Below, in pieces: positions 54,952-64,000 of a stretch of DNA of 64,000 bases. The DNA is from Microbacterium sp. T32 (GTDB lineage: Bacteria; Actinomycetota; Actinomycetes; Actinomycetales; Microbacteriaceae): contig NZ_LQQP01000020.1 in NCBI RefSeq assembly GCF_001619615.1, positions 24,326 to 88,325 on the forward strand, in the 5' to 3' direction. The notes beneath the pieces are model-generated. The model was not told the origin of the DNA and did not search any database. It worked only from the letters and a program-made list of their open reading frames with translations. Within the stretch, counting starts at the first letter, position 1. Each line of letters opens with the position of its first letter. The translations under genes and the position numbers were made by a program.

Positions 54952-56543
54952 GCAGTATCGGCCGGGCCAGCGTGCTCATCGGCGCGGGGACGATCGTCTC
55001 CCGCGTGAGCGGTCTCGTCCGCACGATCGTGCTGGTCGCCGCGATCGGATCCTTGGCCACGGGCGACGCGTTCGCCGTCGCCAACCAACTGCCCAACAAC
55101 ATCTACGCGATCATCTCCACGGGTCTGCTCACCGCGGTCGTGGTCCCGCAGATCGTGAAGGCCGCCGCGCACGCGGACGGCGGTCAAGCGTTCATCTCGA
55201 AGCTCTTCACGCTCGGCACCGTCGGGCTCCTCGGCGCGACGGCCCTGGCGATCATCTGCGCACCCCTTCTGGTCCAGGTCTACGCGAGCAAGTTCACGCC
55301 CGATCAGCTCGCCCTTTCTACGGCATTCGCGTACTGGTGCCTGCCGCAGATCTTCTTCTACGGTCTCTACGCGCTCCTCGGCGAGATCCTCAACGCCCGC
55401 CGCGTCTTCGGTCCGTACACGTGGGCGCCGATCGTCAACAACGTCGTCTCGATCCTCGGCTTCGGCGCCTTCATCCTGGTCTTCGGGGGTCCTCAGACCC
55501 GAGTGGATGCCTGGACCCCGGGGATGATCGCGATCCTCGCCGGGACGGCGACCCTGGGCATCGTCGTCCAGACCGTCGTGCTCCTGTTCTTCTGGCGCCG
55601 CGCGGGCCTCGCCCTGCGCCCCGACTTCCAGTGGAAGGGCGTGGGCCTGCGCCACATCGGGCGCCTCGCCGGGTGGACGTTCCTCATGGTCGTCGCGGGG
55701 CAGTTGGCCGGCATCGTGCAGTCGAACGTCCTCTCCGGCGCCTCGGGGGAGGATCCGGCGATCTTCGCGTCGCAGAACGCGTGGCTGCTGTTCATGCTGC
55801 CGTACTCCATCATCGTGCTGTCGATCGGAACGCCGTACTTCACGCAGCTCAGCGAGCACGCGGCCGCCGGACGCCACGACGAGGTCAAGGCCGACATCTC
55901 ACGCAGCATCCGCACCCTCGGTTTCTTCATCGTCGCCGCCACCGCGGCCCTGGCCGTGGCCGCGGTCCCCGCGACCCGGATCTTCACCAACGGTCCGGTG
56001 CAGGCCGTCGCCGCAGCCCCCGTGCTGCTCTGCTTCCTCCTGTGCCTGGTGCCCCTGGCCGTGCTGTTCGTCGTGCAGCGCACGTTCTACGCGTACAACG
56101 ACACCCGGACGCCGTTCTTCTTCACGCTCCTGCAGTGCGTCCTGGTCGCCGGGGGAGCGGTCCTCGCGGGCGAGGTCCTCCCGCGGGAGGACCTCGCCGC
56201 CGGGGTCGCGCTGACGCAGTCGATCGCGAGCATCGTGCAGGTGCTCGTCGCCACCGTTCTGCTGCACCGACGCTTGTCCGGGATCGACACGGCCGCGTGG
56301 CTCCTCGCGCTCGGGAAGTTCGCCCTCGCCGCGCTGCCCGCCGCCGCCGCCGGTTTCGGCGTCCTGCTGCTCCTCGGCGGCTTCGACGGGTGGACGACGA
56401 GCAGTTCCGTGGCGGGCGCCGCCGGAGCCGCGATCGTGGGGCTCGTCGTGCTCGCCGTGTACATCGGCATCCTGGCGGTCTTCCGAGCCCCCGAACTCGC
56501 GCCGGCGCTCGCTCTCGGCCGGCGCTTCCTGCCCCGGCGCTAG
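54948..56543 (+). CDS. murJ: Lipid II flippase MurJ (MviN)
   Basis: A 531-aa polytopic protein with about 14 helices that moves lipid II across the membrane. The N-terminal SRVSGLVRTIVLVAAIG segment and NQLPNNIYAIISTGLLTAV and FYGLYALLGEILNARRVFGP motifs are characteristic of MurJ. Start GTG 54948 shares bases with the upstream stop. Its location before trxB/trxA/parBA is a conserved actinobacterial arrangement. Confidence 0.94.
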   Translation: MSSIGRASVLIGAGTIVSRVSGLVRTIVLVAAIGSLATGDAFAVANQLPNNIYAIISTGLLTAVVVPQIVKAAAHADGGQAFISKLFTLGTVGLLGATALAIICAPLLVQVYASKFTPDQLALSTAFAYWCLPQIFFYGLYALLGEILNARRVFGPYTWAPIVNNVVSILGFGAFILVFGGPQTRVDAWTPGMIAILAGTATLGIVVQTVVLLFFWRRAGLALRPDFQWKGVGLRHIGRLAGWTFLMVVAGQLAGIVQSNVLSGASGEDPAIFASQNAWLLFMLPYSIIVLSIGTPYFTQLSEHAAAGRHDEVKADISRSIRTLGFFIVAATAALAVAAVPATRIFTNGPVQAVAAAPVLLCFLLCLVPLAVLFVVQRTFYAYNDTRTPFFFTLLQCVLVAGGAVLAGEVLPREDLAAGVALTQSIASIVQVLVATVLLHRRLSGIDTAAWLLALGKFALAALPAAAAGFGVLLLLGGFDGWTTSSSVAGAAGAAIVGLVVLAVYIGILAVFRAPELAPALALGRRFLPRR

Positions 56544-56616
56544 CCCCCGGCCCGCGGAATATTGCGGGGCTACCATGGGTTTCATCCGACGGAATCAACG
56601 AAGGGAACGCGCTACC

Positions 56617-57603
56617 GTGCGTCACGTCATCATCATCGGGTCGGGCCCGGCCGGTTACACGGCCGCGATCTATGCCGCCCGAGCCAACCTCGAACCCCTC
56701 GTCGTCGCGAGCTCCGTCGAAGCCGGTGGCGACCTCATGACCACCACGGACGTCGAGAACTTCCCGGGCTTCCCCGATGGCATCCTCGGACCCGACCTCA
56801 TGGCCAAGATGCAGGCCCAGGCCGAGCGTTTCGGCGCCGAGGTCCTGTACGACGATGTCGTCTCGCTCGAACTCGACGGCCCGGTCAAGAAGGTCACGCT
56901 CGGCAGCGGCAAGGTGCACGAGGCCGCGTCGATCATCTACGCGACCGGCTCCGCTTATCGCAAGCTCGGCCTCGAGGGCGAAGAGCGTCTCTCGGGCCGT
57001 GGCGTCTCGTGGTGTGCCACGTGTGACGGCTTCTTCTTCCGCGAGCGGACCATCGCCGTCGTCGGCGGCGGCGACTCGGCCATGGAGGAAGCGAACTTCC
57101 TGACGAAGTTTGCCTCGAAGGTCTACATCGTCCACCGCAAGGACACCCTCCGCGCGTCGAAGATCATGCAGGAGCGCGCCTTCGCGAACCCCAAGATCGA
57201 GTTCGTGTGGAACAGCGAGGTCGCGGAGATCCTCGGTGAGGACGCCGTCAACGGCATCCGCCTCCGCTCCACGGTCGACGGCACCGAGCGCGACCTCCCC
57301 ATCGACGGTCTGTTCGTCGCGATCGGCAACGACCCGCGCACGCACCTCGTGCACGACAAGCTGCAGCTCACCGCCGAGGGCACGATCTGGGTCGACGGTC
57401 GCTCGTCGCGCACGTCGGTCGAGGGTGTCTTCGCCGCCGGTGACGTCATCGACCCGACGTACCGTCAGGCCGTCACGGCAGCCGGCAGCGGCACCGTGGC
57501 CGCGCTCGACGTGGAGCACTTCCTCGCCGCGCGCGGTGAGGCGGGCGAGCCCGCCGTCGCCGAGAGCCCCATCGACGGGCTCCCCGACCCCGCTGTCGTC
57601 TGA
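56617..57603 (+). CDS. trxB: Thioredoxin-disulfide reductase
   Basis: A 328-aa NADPH-dependent flavoenzyme that reduces thioredoxin. FAD site GSGPAGYTAAIYAAR, redox CxxC in SWCATCDGFFF, NADPH site VVGGGDSAMEEA and GVFAAGDVIDPTYRQAVTAA are all present. Start GTG 56617 is used because GAAGGGA is about 10 bases upstream; ATG 56575 is in frame but too far upstream. It is followed 62 bases later by trxA. Confidence 0.96.
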   Translation: MRHVIIIGSGPAGYTAAIYAARANLEPLVVASSVEAGGDLMTTTDVENFPGFPDGILGPDLMAKMQAQAERFGAEVLYDDVVSLELDGPVKKVTLGSGKVHEAASIIYATGSAYRKLGLEGEERLSGRGVSWCATCDGFFFRERTIAVVGGGDSAMEEANFLTKFASKVYIVHRKDTLRASKIMQERAFANPKIEFVWNSEVAEILGEDAVNGIRLRSTVDGTERDLPIDGLFVAIGNDPRTHLVHDKLQLTAEGTIWVDGRSSRTSVEGVFAAGDVIDPTYRQAVTAAGSGTVAALDVEHFLAARGEAGEPAVAESPIDGLPDPAVV

Positions 57604-57665
57604 GGAATAAACCCGCGCTCACCGGGGTTTCCACCGGTAACGCTTCCATCTAAGGAGAAATGCAC

Positions 57666-57989
57666 ATGACCGCCAAGGTGACGACCAGCGCGACCTTCGA
57701 GCAGGACGTCCTGCAGGCCGAGGGCCCCGTTCTCGTGGACTTCTGGGCCGAGTGGTGCGGACCGTGTCGTATGGTCAGCCCCGTTCTCGACGAGATCCAG
57801 TCCGAGAACGCCGACAAGATCACCATCGTGAAGCTCAACGTCGATGAGAACCCCGACCTCGCGATGAAGTACCAGATCACCTCCATCCCCGCGATGAAGG
57901 TCTTCGAGGGTGGCGAGGTCAAGACGACCATCATCGGCGCCAAGCCGAAGTTCGCCCTCGAGAAGGACCTCCAGGCCTACCTCGGCTGA
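57666..57989 (+). CDS. trxA: Thioredoxin
   Basis: A 107-aa thioredoxin with the active site FWAEWCGPCRM and the cis-Pro segment TSIPAMKVF. The ATG at 57666 is 7 bases after AAGGAGAA; the ATG at 57660 is too close. It is the substrate of the upstream reductase and the last gene before a strong terminator. Confidence 0.96.
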   Translation: MTAKVTTSATFEQDVLQAEGPVLVDFWAEWCGPCRMVSPVLDEIQSENADKITIVKLNVDENPDLAMKYQITSIPAMKVFEGGEVKTTIIGAKPKFALEKDLQAYLG

Positions 57990-58004
57990 GCCCGCTCGCA
58001 GCGA

Positions 58005-58041
58005 AAGCCCCCGGCATCCTCGTGATGTCGGGGGCTTTTTC
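58005..58041 (+). terminator. Rho-independent terminator after trxA
   Basis: AAAGCCCCCGG and CGGGGGCTTTTT form a stem with a 10-base loop and a U run on the rightward strand, a classic intrinsic terminator. Confidence 0.88.
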
Positions 58042-58091
58042 GTCGATGGATGCCGCGAACCACCGCGCGCGAAGCGCGGGTCAGGGGCGGC

Positions 58092-58439
58092 TCAGGAGAC
58101 GTCGAGACGCGCCGAGGCGTCCCAACGCCGGTGCGGCTCGTCTTCGCCCAGGATGCGCCACACAGCGCGCGTGAGCGGGGGATACTCCAGCGCGATCTGC
58201 CGCAGCACGCGGTAGTTGCGTGAGCGGTTCGGACGCAGGCCGCCGTTCTCTGCGATGTTCTCGGCCCGGAGGGTCAGGACGACGAGTTCATCGACGCTGG
58301 GGAGGTCTTCCATGAACTCCCACGGGTCCTCGCCGCCCCGCAGTCGCTCGTGGATGAGGACCGCGAGTTCGTCCGAGGCCTCGGCGCGCAGCAGCTCGAG
58401 GCTGGCGCGGCGGCGAGGGCTCTGGTCTTTCGCGGTCAC
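58092..58439 (-). CDS. Small protein of unknown function beside parB
   Basis: A 115-aa protein, mostly helical and charged, with no family I recognise. Motif DPWEFMEDLPSVDELVVLTL followed by NYRVLRQIALEYPPLTRAVW is distinctive. It occurs where many Actinobacteria have a cell-wall hydrolase gene (cwlM) next to parB, but this is not that. It reads leftward, 84 bases downstream of parB, and might be a segregation accessory by position only. Confidence 0.62.
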   Translation of the reverse strand: MTAKDQSPRRRASLELLRAEASDELAVLIHERLRGGEDPWEFMEDLPSVDELVVLTLRAENIAENGGLRPNRSRNYRVLRQIALEYPPLTRAVWRILGEDEPHRRWDASARLDVS

Positions 58440-58523
58440 CCATCCAGCCTACGTCGGCACCCCGACACGGGAGCCGCCGAGAGGCGGATCCCAGCGTATG
58501 CCGAGGAAGGAATGCCCCGACGT

Positions 58524-59495
58524 TCAGCCGGTGTAACCCTCTTCACCCAGGACAGAGAGGATGCGATTCAGGTCCTGGATCGTCGCAAAATCTATGCTGA
58601 TCTGGCCTTTTCTCGCCGTGAGGGAGACGCGGACCTTGGTGTCGAACTTGTCGCCGAGTCGATCGGCGATGCTGTCGAGGCCTGACCGGCGGCCACCGGC
58701 CTTCGGCTTCTGCCGGACGGGTGCCACCCCGGGCATCTTCGCGGCCGCCTCGGCGGCGCGCACGGACAGGTCTTCGTTGACGATCTTGTCGGCGAGCTTC
58801 TGCATTTCTCGAGGGTCTTCGAGCGACAGGATCGCGCGCGCGTGGCCCGCGCTCAGGACACCGGCCGCTACGCGCTGCTGCACCGGCACGGGGAGCTTCA
58901 GCAGACGGATCGTGTTGCTGATCTGGGGCCGCGACCGGCCGATCCGGGTCGCGAGCTCTTCCTGCGTGATGCCGAAGTCCTCGAGGAGCTGCTGGTAGGC
59001 CGACGCCTCTTCGAGGGGGTTGAGCTGCGAGCGGTGCAGGTTCTCGAGGAGGGCGTCGCGGAGGAGATACTCGTCCTCCGTCTCGCGGACCACGGCCGGG
59101 ATCGAGGTCAGCCCCGCCTCGCGCGATGCGCGCGTGCGACGCTCACCCATGATGAGCTCGTACGTGCCGTCACCCTTGTCGCGGACGACGACCGGCTGGA
59201 GGACGCCGAACTCGCGGACCGAGTGGACCAGCTCGGCGAGGTCCTCCGGGTCGAAGTGGGTGCGGGGCTGCCGCGGGTTCGGCACGATCGACTGGGGATC
59301 GACGTGCACGAGACGCGCACCGGGGACGCTGACGAGCTCAGCCTCGGCTGCGTCGTCTTTCGCCCCTGCCGCGGGCGCCGGCTCCGTTGCTGTGCTTGCG
59401 CCGGGGAAGAAGACGTCGACGGGGCGCGCCTCTGACGATTCCGCCGTGGGGATGAGGGCACCGATGCCGCGGCCCAGTCCGGTTCTCTTGGCCAT
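58524..59495 (-). CDS. parB: Chromosome partition protein ParB
   Basis: A 323-aa ParB CTPase that binds parS and spreads along DNA. N-terminal region MAKRTGLGRGIGALIP, the GERRTRASREAGL arginine patch (CTP-binding C-motif), the helix-turn-helix around SRPQISNTIRLLKLP and HARAILSLEDP, and a C-terminal dimer domain (KGQISIDFATIQDLNRIL) are present. Length normal. The stop of parA overlaps the start by one base (TGATG). Its binding sites occur at parA's start and across 60.4-64 kb. Confidence 0.96.
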   Translation of the reverse strand: MAKRTGLGRGIGALIPTAESSEARPVDVFFPGASTATEPAPAAGAKDDAAEAELVSVPGARLVHVDPQSIVPNPRQPRTHFDPEDLAELVHSVREFGVLQPVVVRDKGDGTYELIMGERRTRASREAGLTSIPAVVRETEDEYLLRDALLENLHRSQLNPLEEASAYQQLLEDFGITQEELATRIGRSRPQISNTIRLLKLPVPVQQRVAAGVLSAGHARAILSLEDPREMQKLADKIVNEDLSVRAAEAAAKMPGVAPVRQKPKAGGRRSGLDSIADRLGDKFDTKVRVSLTARKGQISIDFATIQDLNRILSVLGEEGYTG

Positions 59496-60412
59496 CAGTC
59501 TTCCTTCGTGGTGGTGTCGCGTGCGACGATCTCGACCGCTGCCTCGCGATAGGCGATCGCGCCCGCTGATTGGCCATCGTAAGCGATGACCGTCTGACCG
59601 AAACTCGGCGCCTCTGAGACACGCACCGAGCGGGGAATCACTGTGTTGAGCACCTCATCGGAGAAGTGCTCGCGGACCTCGTCGGCAACCTGCTGCGCCA
59701 GACGGGTCCGACCGTCGTACATCGTCAGCAGGATCGTCGAGACATGCAGACCGGGATTCAGGTGTTTCTGGATCATCTGCACGCTGCCGAGGAGCTGGCT
59801 CAGACCCTCGAGCGCGTAGTACTCGCACTGGATCGGGATGAGGACTTCATCCGCTGCCGTGAAGGCGTTGATCGTCAGGAGTCCCAGCGACGGCGGGCAG
59901 TCGATGATGACGAAGTCGAGGTGGTTGTCGGCGTTCGCGAGGTAGTCGCGGAGCGCCCCGCGAAGGCGATGCTCTCGCGCGACCTGTGACACGAGTTCAA
60001 TCTCGGCACCGGCGAGGTGGATGGTGCTCGGCGCACAGAGGAGGTTCGGCGATTCCGGGCTGGTCTGAATGATGTCGGCCAGGGGGAACTCATCGATCAG
60101 GACGTCGTAGATGCTCGCGGTGTCCGCGTTATGGGGGACACCCAGAGCGGTGGACGCGTTACCCTGCGGGTCGAGATCGATGACGAGAACTTTGGCGCCG
60201 AGCGTGGCGAGGGCGGCAGAGATGTTCACTGCCGTCGTCGTCTTACCGACGCCACCCTTCTGGTTCGACACAGTGAACACGCGGGTGCGTCCCGACAACT
60301 TCACCTCGACAGCCTCCAGTGCTCGGCGTCGAGCCGAAAGATCCGCGAGCTCACGTGCAATGGGGGAGTCCTCGAAGGAAATCGAGCCAGACGACTCGCC
60401 GGATTGTTTCAC
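59495..60412 (-). CDS. parA: Chromosome partition ATPase ParA
   Basis: A 305-aa Walker-type ATPase that positions ParB-parS complexes. The deviant Walker A is SNQKGGVGKTTTAVN, with VLVIDLDPQGNAS and VIIDCPPSLG downstream. An N-terminal extension of about 45 residues precedes the P-loop. Start GTG 60412, with AAGGAG about 10 bases upstream, sits within the parS site at 60405-60420. No rsmG gene precedes it. Confidence 0.96.
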   Translation of the reverse strand: MKQSGESSGSISFEDSPIARELADLSARRRALEAVEVKLSGRTRVFTVSNQKGGVGKTTTAVNISAALATLGAKVLVIDLDPQGNASTALGVPHNADTASIYDVLIDEFPLADIIQTSPESPNLLCAPSTIHLAGAEIELVSQVAREHRLRGALRDYLANADNHLDFVIIDCPPSLGLLTINAFTAADEVLIPIQCEYYALEGLSQLLGSVQMIQKHLNPGLHVSTILLTMYDGRTRLAQQVADEVREHFSDEVLNTVIPRSVRVSEAPSFGQTVIAYDGQSAGAIAYREAAVEIVARDTTTKED

Positions 60413-60420
60413 GTGAAACG
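60405..60420. promoter_or_regulatory. parS site 1, overlapping the parA start codon
   Basis: TGTTTCACGTGAAACG has the perfect core GTTTCACGTGAAAC. The parA GTG lies in it, so ParB bound here would cover the start codon and leader. Confidence 0.92.
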
Positions 60421-60791
60421 CGCTCCTTCATCTCCGGGGACAACGTTCTCAGTCTACGTGGGGTGGCGGTGGTCGCGTAGGGACCGGGACGCATCCGATG
60501 CGTGGTTTTGCGCTCTGTTGCATCGGCAGGTTCGGCCTCCGGTCCCGGTGCTCGGGCGACGGGGACTGGCGACTAGCCCCGGAGTGTGCATCAGCCGCGC
60601 GGCACCACACTTCCGTGCGGTGTCGCGGCGGGCCAGGTGTGTCAGCATCATCGGCGCGGGACCGCGCCTGCGCCTCCGGGCATAGCCGCACTCGCGGCCG
60701 GCAGTAGCAGGCAGGAGTCCGCGCCGTTCTTGTCGCTGCAGCGCAGTCCCCTGTCCGTGGTATTTCGGGCTCACACACGTGGGTGGCGGGA

Positions 60792-60807
60792 TGTTTCACG
60801 TCGAGCG
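60792..60807. promoter_or_regulatory. Degenerate parS half site
   Basis: TGTTTCACGTCGAGCG keeps the left half (TGTTTCACGT) and loses the right half. It may be a decayed parS. Confidence 0.5.
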
Positions 60808-61044
60808 GGCCGCGCCTCAGGTATCGCTGCCACCCGCGCGGGGAGCGCCTGGCCATGGATGCTGCCGGTGTCGGTTCCATGATGCGGGCCGTGTGGTGAG
60901 GAGGAGGTACCCCCGTACCGGTGCCCATTTGCGGCCCCCCATTCCCGTCGACGGTGCGCGAGGCCCGGGGTGGTTCCCGTCGGTGTCCGCGTGCACCGCC
61001 ACCACCGGGCGGTGTGCCGCGATCTCGCAAGACACCACGGACGA

Positions 61045-61060
61045 TGTTTCACGTGAAACA
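61045..61060. promoter_or_regulatory. parS site 2 (perfect consensus)
   Basis: TGTTTCACGTGAAACA is a fully symmetric 16-bp parS, 640 bases from site 1. Confidence 0.95.
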
Positions 61061-61280
61061 GCTCTCGTGTCAGCGAGAGCTCGAGCCGCAGCACGCGCGA
61101 GAGGCTTCAGAGGATGCTGACGCCTTTCCGCCTGGCCCGTTGGGCGGAAGACGCGCTGGAATGATGGGTGGCCGCGATCAGCACGTCGGGAGACGATGGC
61201 GCTGTTTGGAGCGTCGCCCGACGACGGGTTGGCGGATGTTCGGCACCACACGCCACGGTCACGCCACACCTCGCCACGGG

Positions 61281-61296
61281 TGTTTCACGTGAAACG
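61281..61296. promoter_or_regulatory. parS site 3
   Basis: TGTTTCACGTGAAACG with a perfect 14-bp core, 236 bases from site 2. Confidence 0.93.
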
Positions 61297-61718
61297 CCAC
61301 GGTACGGAGGAAGGCAGCTGCCGTTGCGATCTTGGGGTGACGTCGGACGACGTTGCTGCGCGTGAGGAGCCGGACACTGCGGCGTTACTCGAGGGTCGGC
61401 GGGGCGAAGACCGCGGCTTCGTCGCCTGGCTTCAGCCGCCCGCCAAGGGGCGAGCTTCTCCGTAACGACGGCCACCGGCCACATCTGTCTGCAGCACCCC
61501 AGTCCTCACGCGAAGCGGGCAACGCACCAGGCGCCAACGCATACGCCATCTGCCTGCCTCAGCTTGTGTGCTCTCACGCTCCGTGCGCCCGTCGTAGATC
61601 TAAGGTTCCTCGTCAGCCGGGGAGGCAGACGATACGAGCGCTCGCCGAACCTGCCCGATGATCACGAGGTTCCCCGCATGGGAGGTAGTGGCGCACCACC
61701 GACGCCTGCACCAGACGA

Positions 61719-61734
61719 TGTTTCACGTGAAACG
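61719..61734. promoter_or_regulatory. parS site 4
   Basis: TGTTTCACGTGAAACG with a perfect 14-bp core, 438 bases from site 3. Confidence 0.93.
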
Positions 61735-62418
61735 GTCGTCGCGGGTGAACCGACTCGTGCGCCGTGCGGCCGTCGTCCGGCGGGGGATCTGGAATCGGGG
61801 GTCGTGCACGCCGGGCTTCAGAGTCCGCGGTGCTCAGGCCCGTCGGGCACGCGGGCGCCCGACAGACTGACCGCTCCGATGACACTGCCCGCGTCGCGCC
61901 ACAGCCTCCCGAGCGACATCCCTCTGTCAACGAATGCGACTACCTCTCCCTCCAAACATGAAGGCGGCGTACCCGGCGACAGCTTCGTGCCGGGTCGGCG
62001 CAGTCACTGGTGGTGAATCCCAACGCGCGCACCAGAATGCCTCCCCAACGCGCGACACGCGCGCAGCGCCGACCGACGAGGCGCGCTGCGCGCTGCGGAC
62101 ACTGTGCACCGATGGTGACGCAGCGTGGCCCGGAGGGGTGGGGAGACGAACCACGTGCGGCGCACAGGGCGCACTGGCCCCCCGCCTGGCGGCCAGCCCG
62201 ACGTCACGCACGAGTCGAGAGCGACCCCGCAACTACGTCAGCGCCGGTCTGCGCGGCAGGTCGGATTACTCCGGAGCACGATGATCGACGAGCACCCCCA
62301 TTCGACCTACGTACGGCAGAAGGATCACTCCCGCACTGCGGCGGAGAGCGATCTCTTCGGGACTGCGCGGGACGCGCTCGACGCACCACATGCCCGTGAA
62401 CAGCAAATCGGGCGTGAA

Positions 62419-62434
62419 TGTTTCACGTGAAACG
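62419..62434. promoter_or_regulatory. parS site 5
   Basis: TGTTTCACGTGAAACG with a perfect 14-bp core, 700 bases from site 4. Confidence 0.93.
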
Positions 62435-63025
62435 GTCGGTGGGTCAGCGCCGAGGTGTTGCGCTGGCACACCCTCTTGCAGGATGAGGTGGCGACTGGCC
62501 ACGAGCCCGGAATTGAGCGGTCGCATCGACAGGACAGGCCTCGACAAGAGTGGGCGTCGCCCAGCCCTTCAGCTGCGCACCTCTCACCGCTCGCCCATGG
62601 TGGGGCCTGCCCCATACAAATCTGTTGCCGACTAGGTAGCCGCGTGGAGTTGACCACCGCATGCCACATGACAGGGGGACCGCTCGGGATCCCTGCGCAT
62701 CCGCGTCCACGCACAGCGGTTGCGGCCCGCTCCTTGAGGCCTTGCGTGGTCCGGCGGAGAAGCCACAGCCGGTGGTCGCCGTCGCAGCCCCCAGGTCCGC
62801 CGGAATGCTGCACGGCGGGACATGTCGGCACGCCGACCCAGGAAGAGGCGCGCTCACGAACGCCGTTCACGAGAGCGACGCGTCCGCGCGGTTCTCGCGC
62901 CGGGCGCCGCACCGCCAGACGCCGACTTCGCTGATCCCATCGATCGGGACGCGCGCGTCGCGATTGGAACTCCGCGACGTGTCCTAAAGAAGGGTGGTAG
63001 GGCACCCTTCGGCCGTTCCGAACCG

Positions 63026-63041
63026 TGCTTCACGTGGAACG
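63026..63041. promoter_or_regulatory. parS-like site 6 (two mismatches)
   Basis: TGCTTCACGTGGAACG has one change in each arm of the core, placed symmetrically, so it stays a palindrome. Confidence 0.72.
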
Positions 63042-63746
63042 GTGCCGATGTTGACGGGTGTGCGGCTCGGGAGCCTGCCCCGAACTCACCTGCAGCCGCC
63101 AGTCCTCAAACGCCGACGCGACGCTCACCACCGTCTGCTATCCGAAGGAGACGCCGGTACTCAGGGCCGTCCACCATCGGAATTGTCCGACGTACGCGCG
63201 ACCGTATCCACACGCGGTGGCCGTTCTGGGCCTACTCCTGCGAACATAGGTCAGCATGCCCGCACAGGTGCACGCGACGTCGGACTCCCATATCCGGATC
63301 GGGCTGTGTCCACCCTCGCTCGGCCACCCGTCCCTCGTCCTTCTGACCGGTCTGCCTTCCGATCCCCGTGGGCGACTCCTCGAATCGGCCGAGCTTCACG
63401 ATCAACCGGACGCCGCGACCCACTCACCACGGCACTGGTGGCGTCAGCGTCCCCATCCCCGGTGAACGGGACGCGGCCGTTGGCGGGGCTGGGGGAGTGG
63501 CGCACATGCTGCGCCCTCCTCTTCCGCCCACAGCGTGCCCCTCGGGTCACAGCGGAGTACGCGCGGCCGTGAGGCTGCAGCCAGCCGACGTCAGACCGAA
63601 GCGCGGTACGACGAGATGTCCCGTCCCCATCCACCAAGGCGTGAGCGGGCTCATTGGCCGGTTCGGCTCGCGATGCACACCGAACCTGAGTGTCGTCGTC
63701 GTCGTCTCGCGAATCCCGACCGCATCACCTCCTGGCGCGGTCCTGT

Positions 63747-63762
63747 TGTTCCACGTGAAACA
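63747..63762. promoter_or_regulatory. parS-like site 7 (one mismatch)
   Basis: TGTTCCACGTGAAACA differs from consensus at one base, 721 bases from site 6. Confidence 0.82.
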
Positions 63763-64000
63763 TGGCCTGCTCGACCAGCTAACGCACCGCTCCTGGCGAA
63801 CCGCTGGCCGCCGACGACCCGCGAATCACGTCCAGCGGTGGGGCCGCGGAATCCAGCCACTCGAGCCAGCCGAGGGGCGCCCGCGGCCTCCACCGTCGCA
63901 CCTCAGACAGCGGGACCTTCCCTTGAGATGCGAACACCGCACACAGCGCATCAGGACACCAGGCTCCCAGCAACATGCGGAGCCCAGCCGCACCCCAAGC

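Larger units (their letters stand above)
60421..64000. other. Gene-free parS-rich zone, probable centromere beside oriC
   Basis: Almost 3.6 kb to the window end without any open frame that matches a family. Open frames are composed of Arg, Pro, His, Thr and Ala in the way random GC-rich DNA is, and overlap each other on both strands. parS sites punctuate it at 236-721-base spacing. rsmG (gidB), yidC, rnpA and rpmH, expected here in relatives, do not appear in these 3.6 kb. No tRNA or DnaA-box cluster was recognised; one weak GTATCCACA lies near 63206. Confidence 0.75.

Noticed and set aside
63199..63215. Possible DnaA box (GTATCCACA)
   Set aside because: A single weak match with no others near it is not evidence for oriC within this window.
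60421..64000. Several overlapping open frames of 60-190 codons in the parS zone
   Set aside because: They overlap on both strands, are rich in Arg/Pro/His and have no family motif, signal peptide or good start. They look like random GC-rich frames.

Overview
The window is high-GC actinobacterial chromosome, most likely Microbacterium or a close Microbacteriaceae relative. The evidence is the GC-rich codon use, the very frequent GGATGCC/GGCATCC heptamer, leaderless-type promoters (TANNNT exactly 6 nt before ATG), and gene order. The rpsF-ssb-rpsR-rplI operon at the left and the DUF6049-murJ-trxB-trxA-parB-parA block at the right are both hallmarks of the chromosome arm beside oriC, which probably lies just beyond base 64000.

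Layout. 0.3-2.0 kb: a cupin and an amidohydrolase. 2.1-3.8 kb: ribosomal/SSB operon. 4.0-5.1 kb: membrane protein. 5.2-10.7 kb: an oligopeptide ABC importer. 10.9-14.0 kb: a 3-hydroxybutyrate dehydrogenase plus MHS transporter operon with a divergent LysR regulator. 14.2-18.8 kb: flavin monooxygenase, O-acetylhomoserine sulfhydrylase, ATP-grasp and SAM methyltransferase genes, with palindromic repeats. 18.8-22.1 kb: a DUF6507-like/DUF1023 hydrolase/lipoprotein cluster. 22.1-25.7 kb: ABC-2 exporter with a DesK/NarL two-component pair.

25.7-41.6 kb is accessory DNA. It holds a decayed membrane gene, a two-gene P-loop GTPase unit, a truncated copy of the upstream response regulator, and a 12.4-kb operon of five overlapping genes with a divergent vsr. 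The operon encodes a GHKL-ATPase/SF2-helicase fusion, a NERD-SF1 helicase, DrmA, DrmB and a 5mC methyltransferase, so it is a DISARM-type antiphage locus with non-canonical upstream components and no visible DrmC. Two of its helicase genes (the fusion and drmA) each carry an in-frame TAG, with clear homologous reading frame after it.

41.7-52.7 kb: DUF779/aldehyde dehydrogenase, GAF regulator/alcohol dehydrogenase, PadR/membrane protein/28-aa ORF, cca and a methyltransferase, separated by several families of palindromic or tandem repeats, including a 149-bp tandem repeat. 52.8-60.4 kb: cell-envelope, redox and chromosome-segregation genes.

60.4-64.0 kb has no convincing gene. Together with the parA start it holds five 16-bp sites sharing the perfect parS core GTTTCACGTGAAAC, two variant sites and one half site. 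The first perfect site overlaps the parA start codon. rsmG, normally next to parA, is not seen. The zone looks like an expanded ParB-loading centromere.
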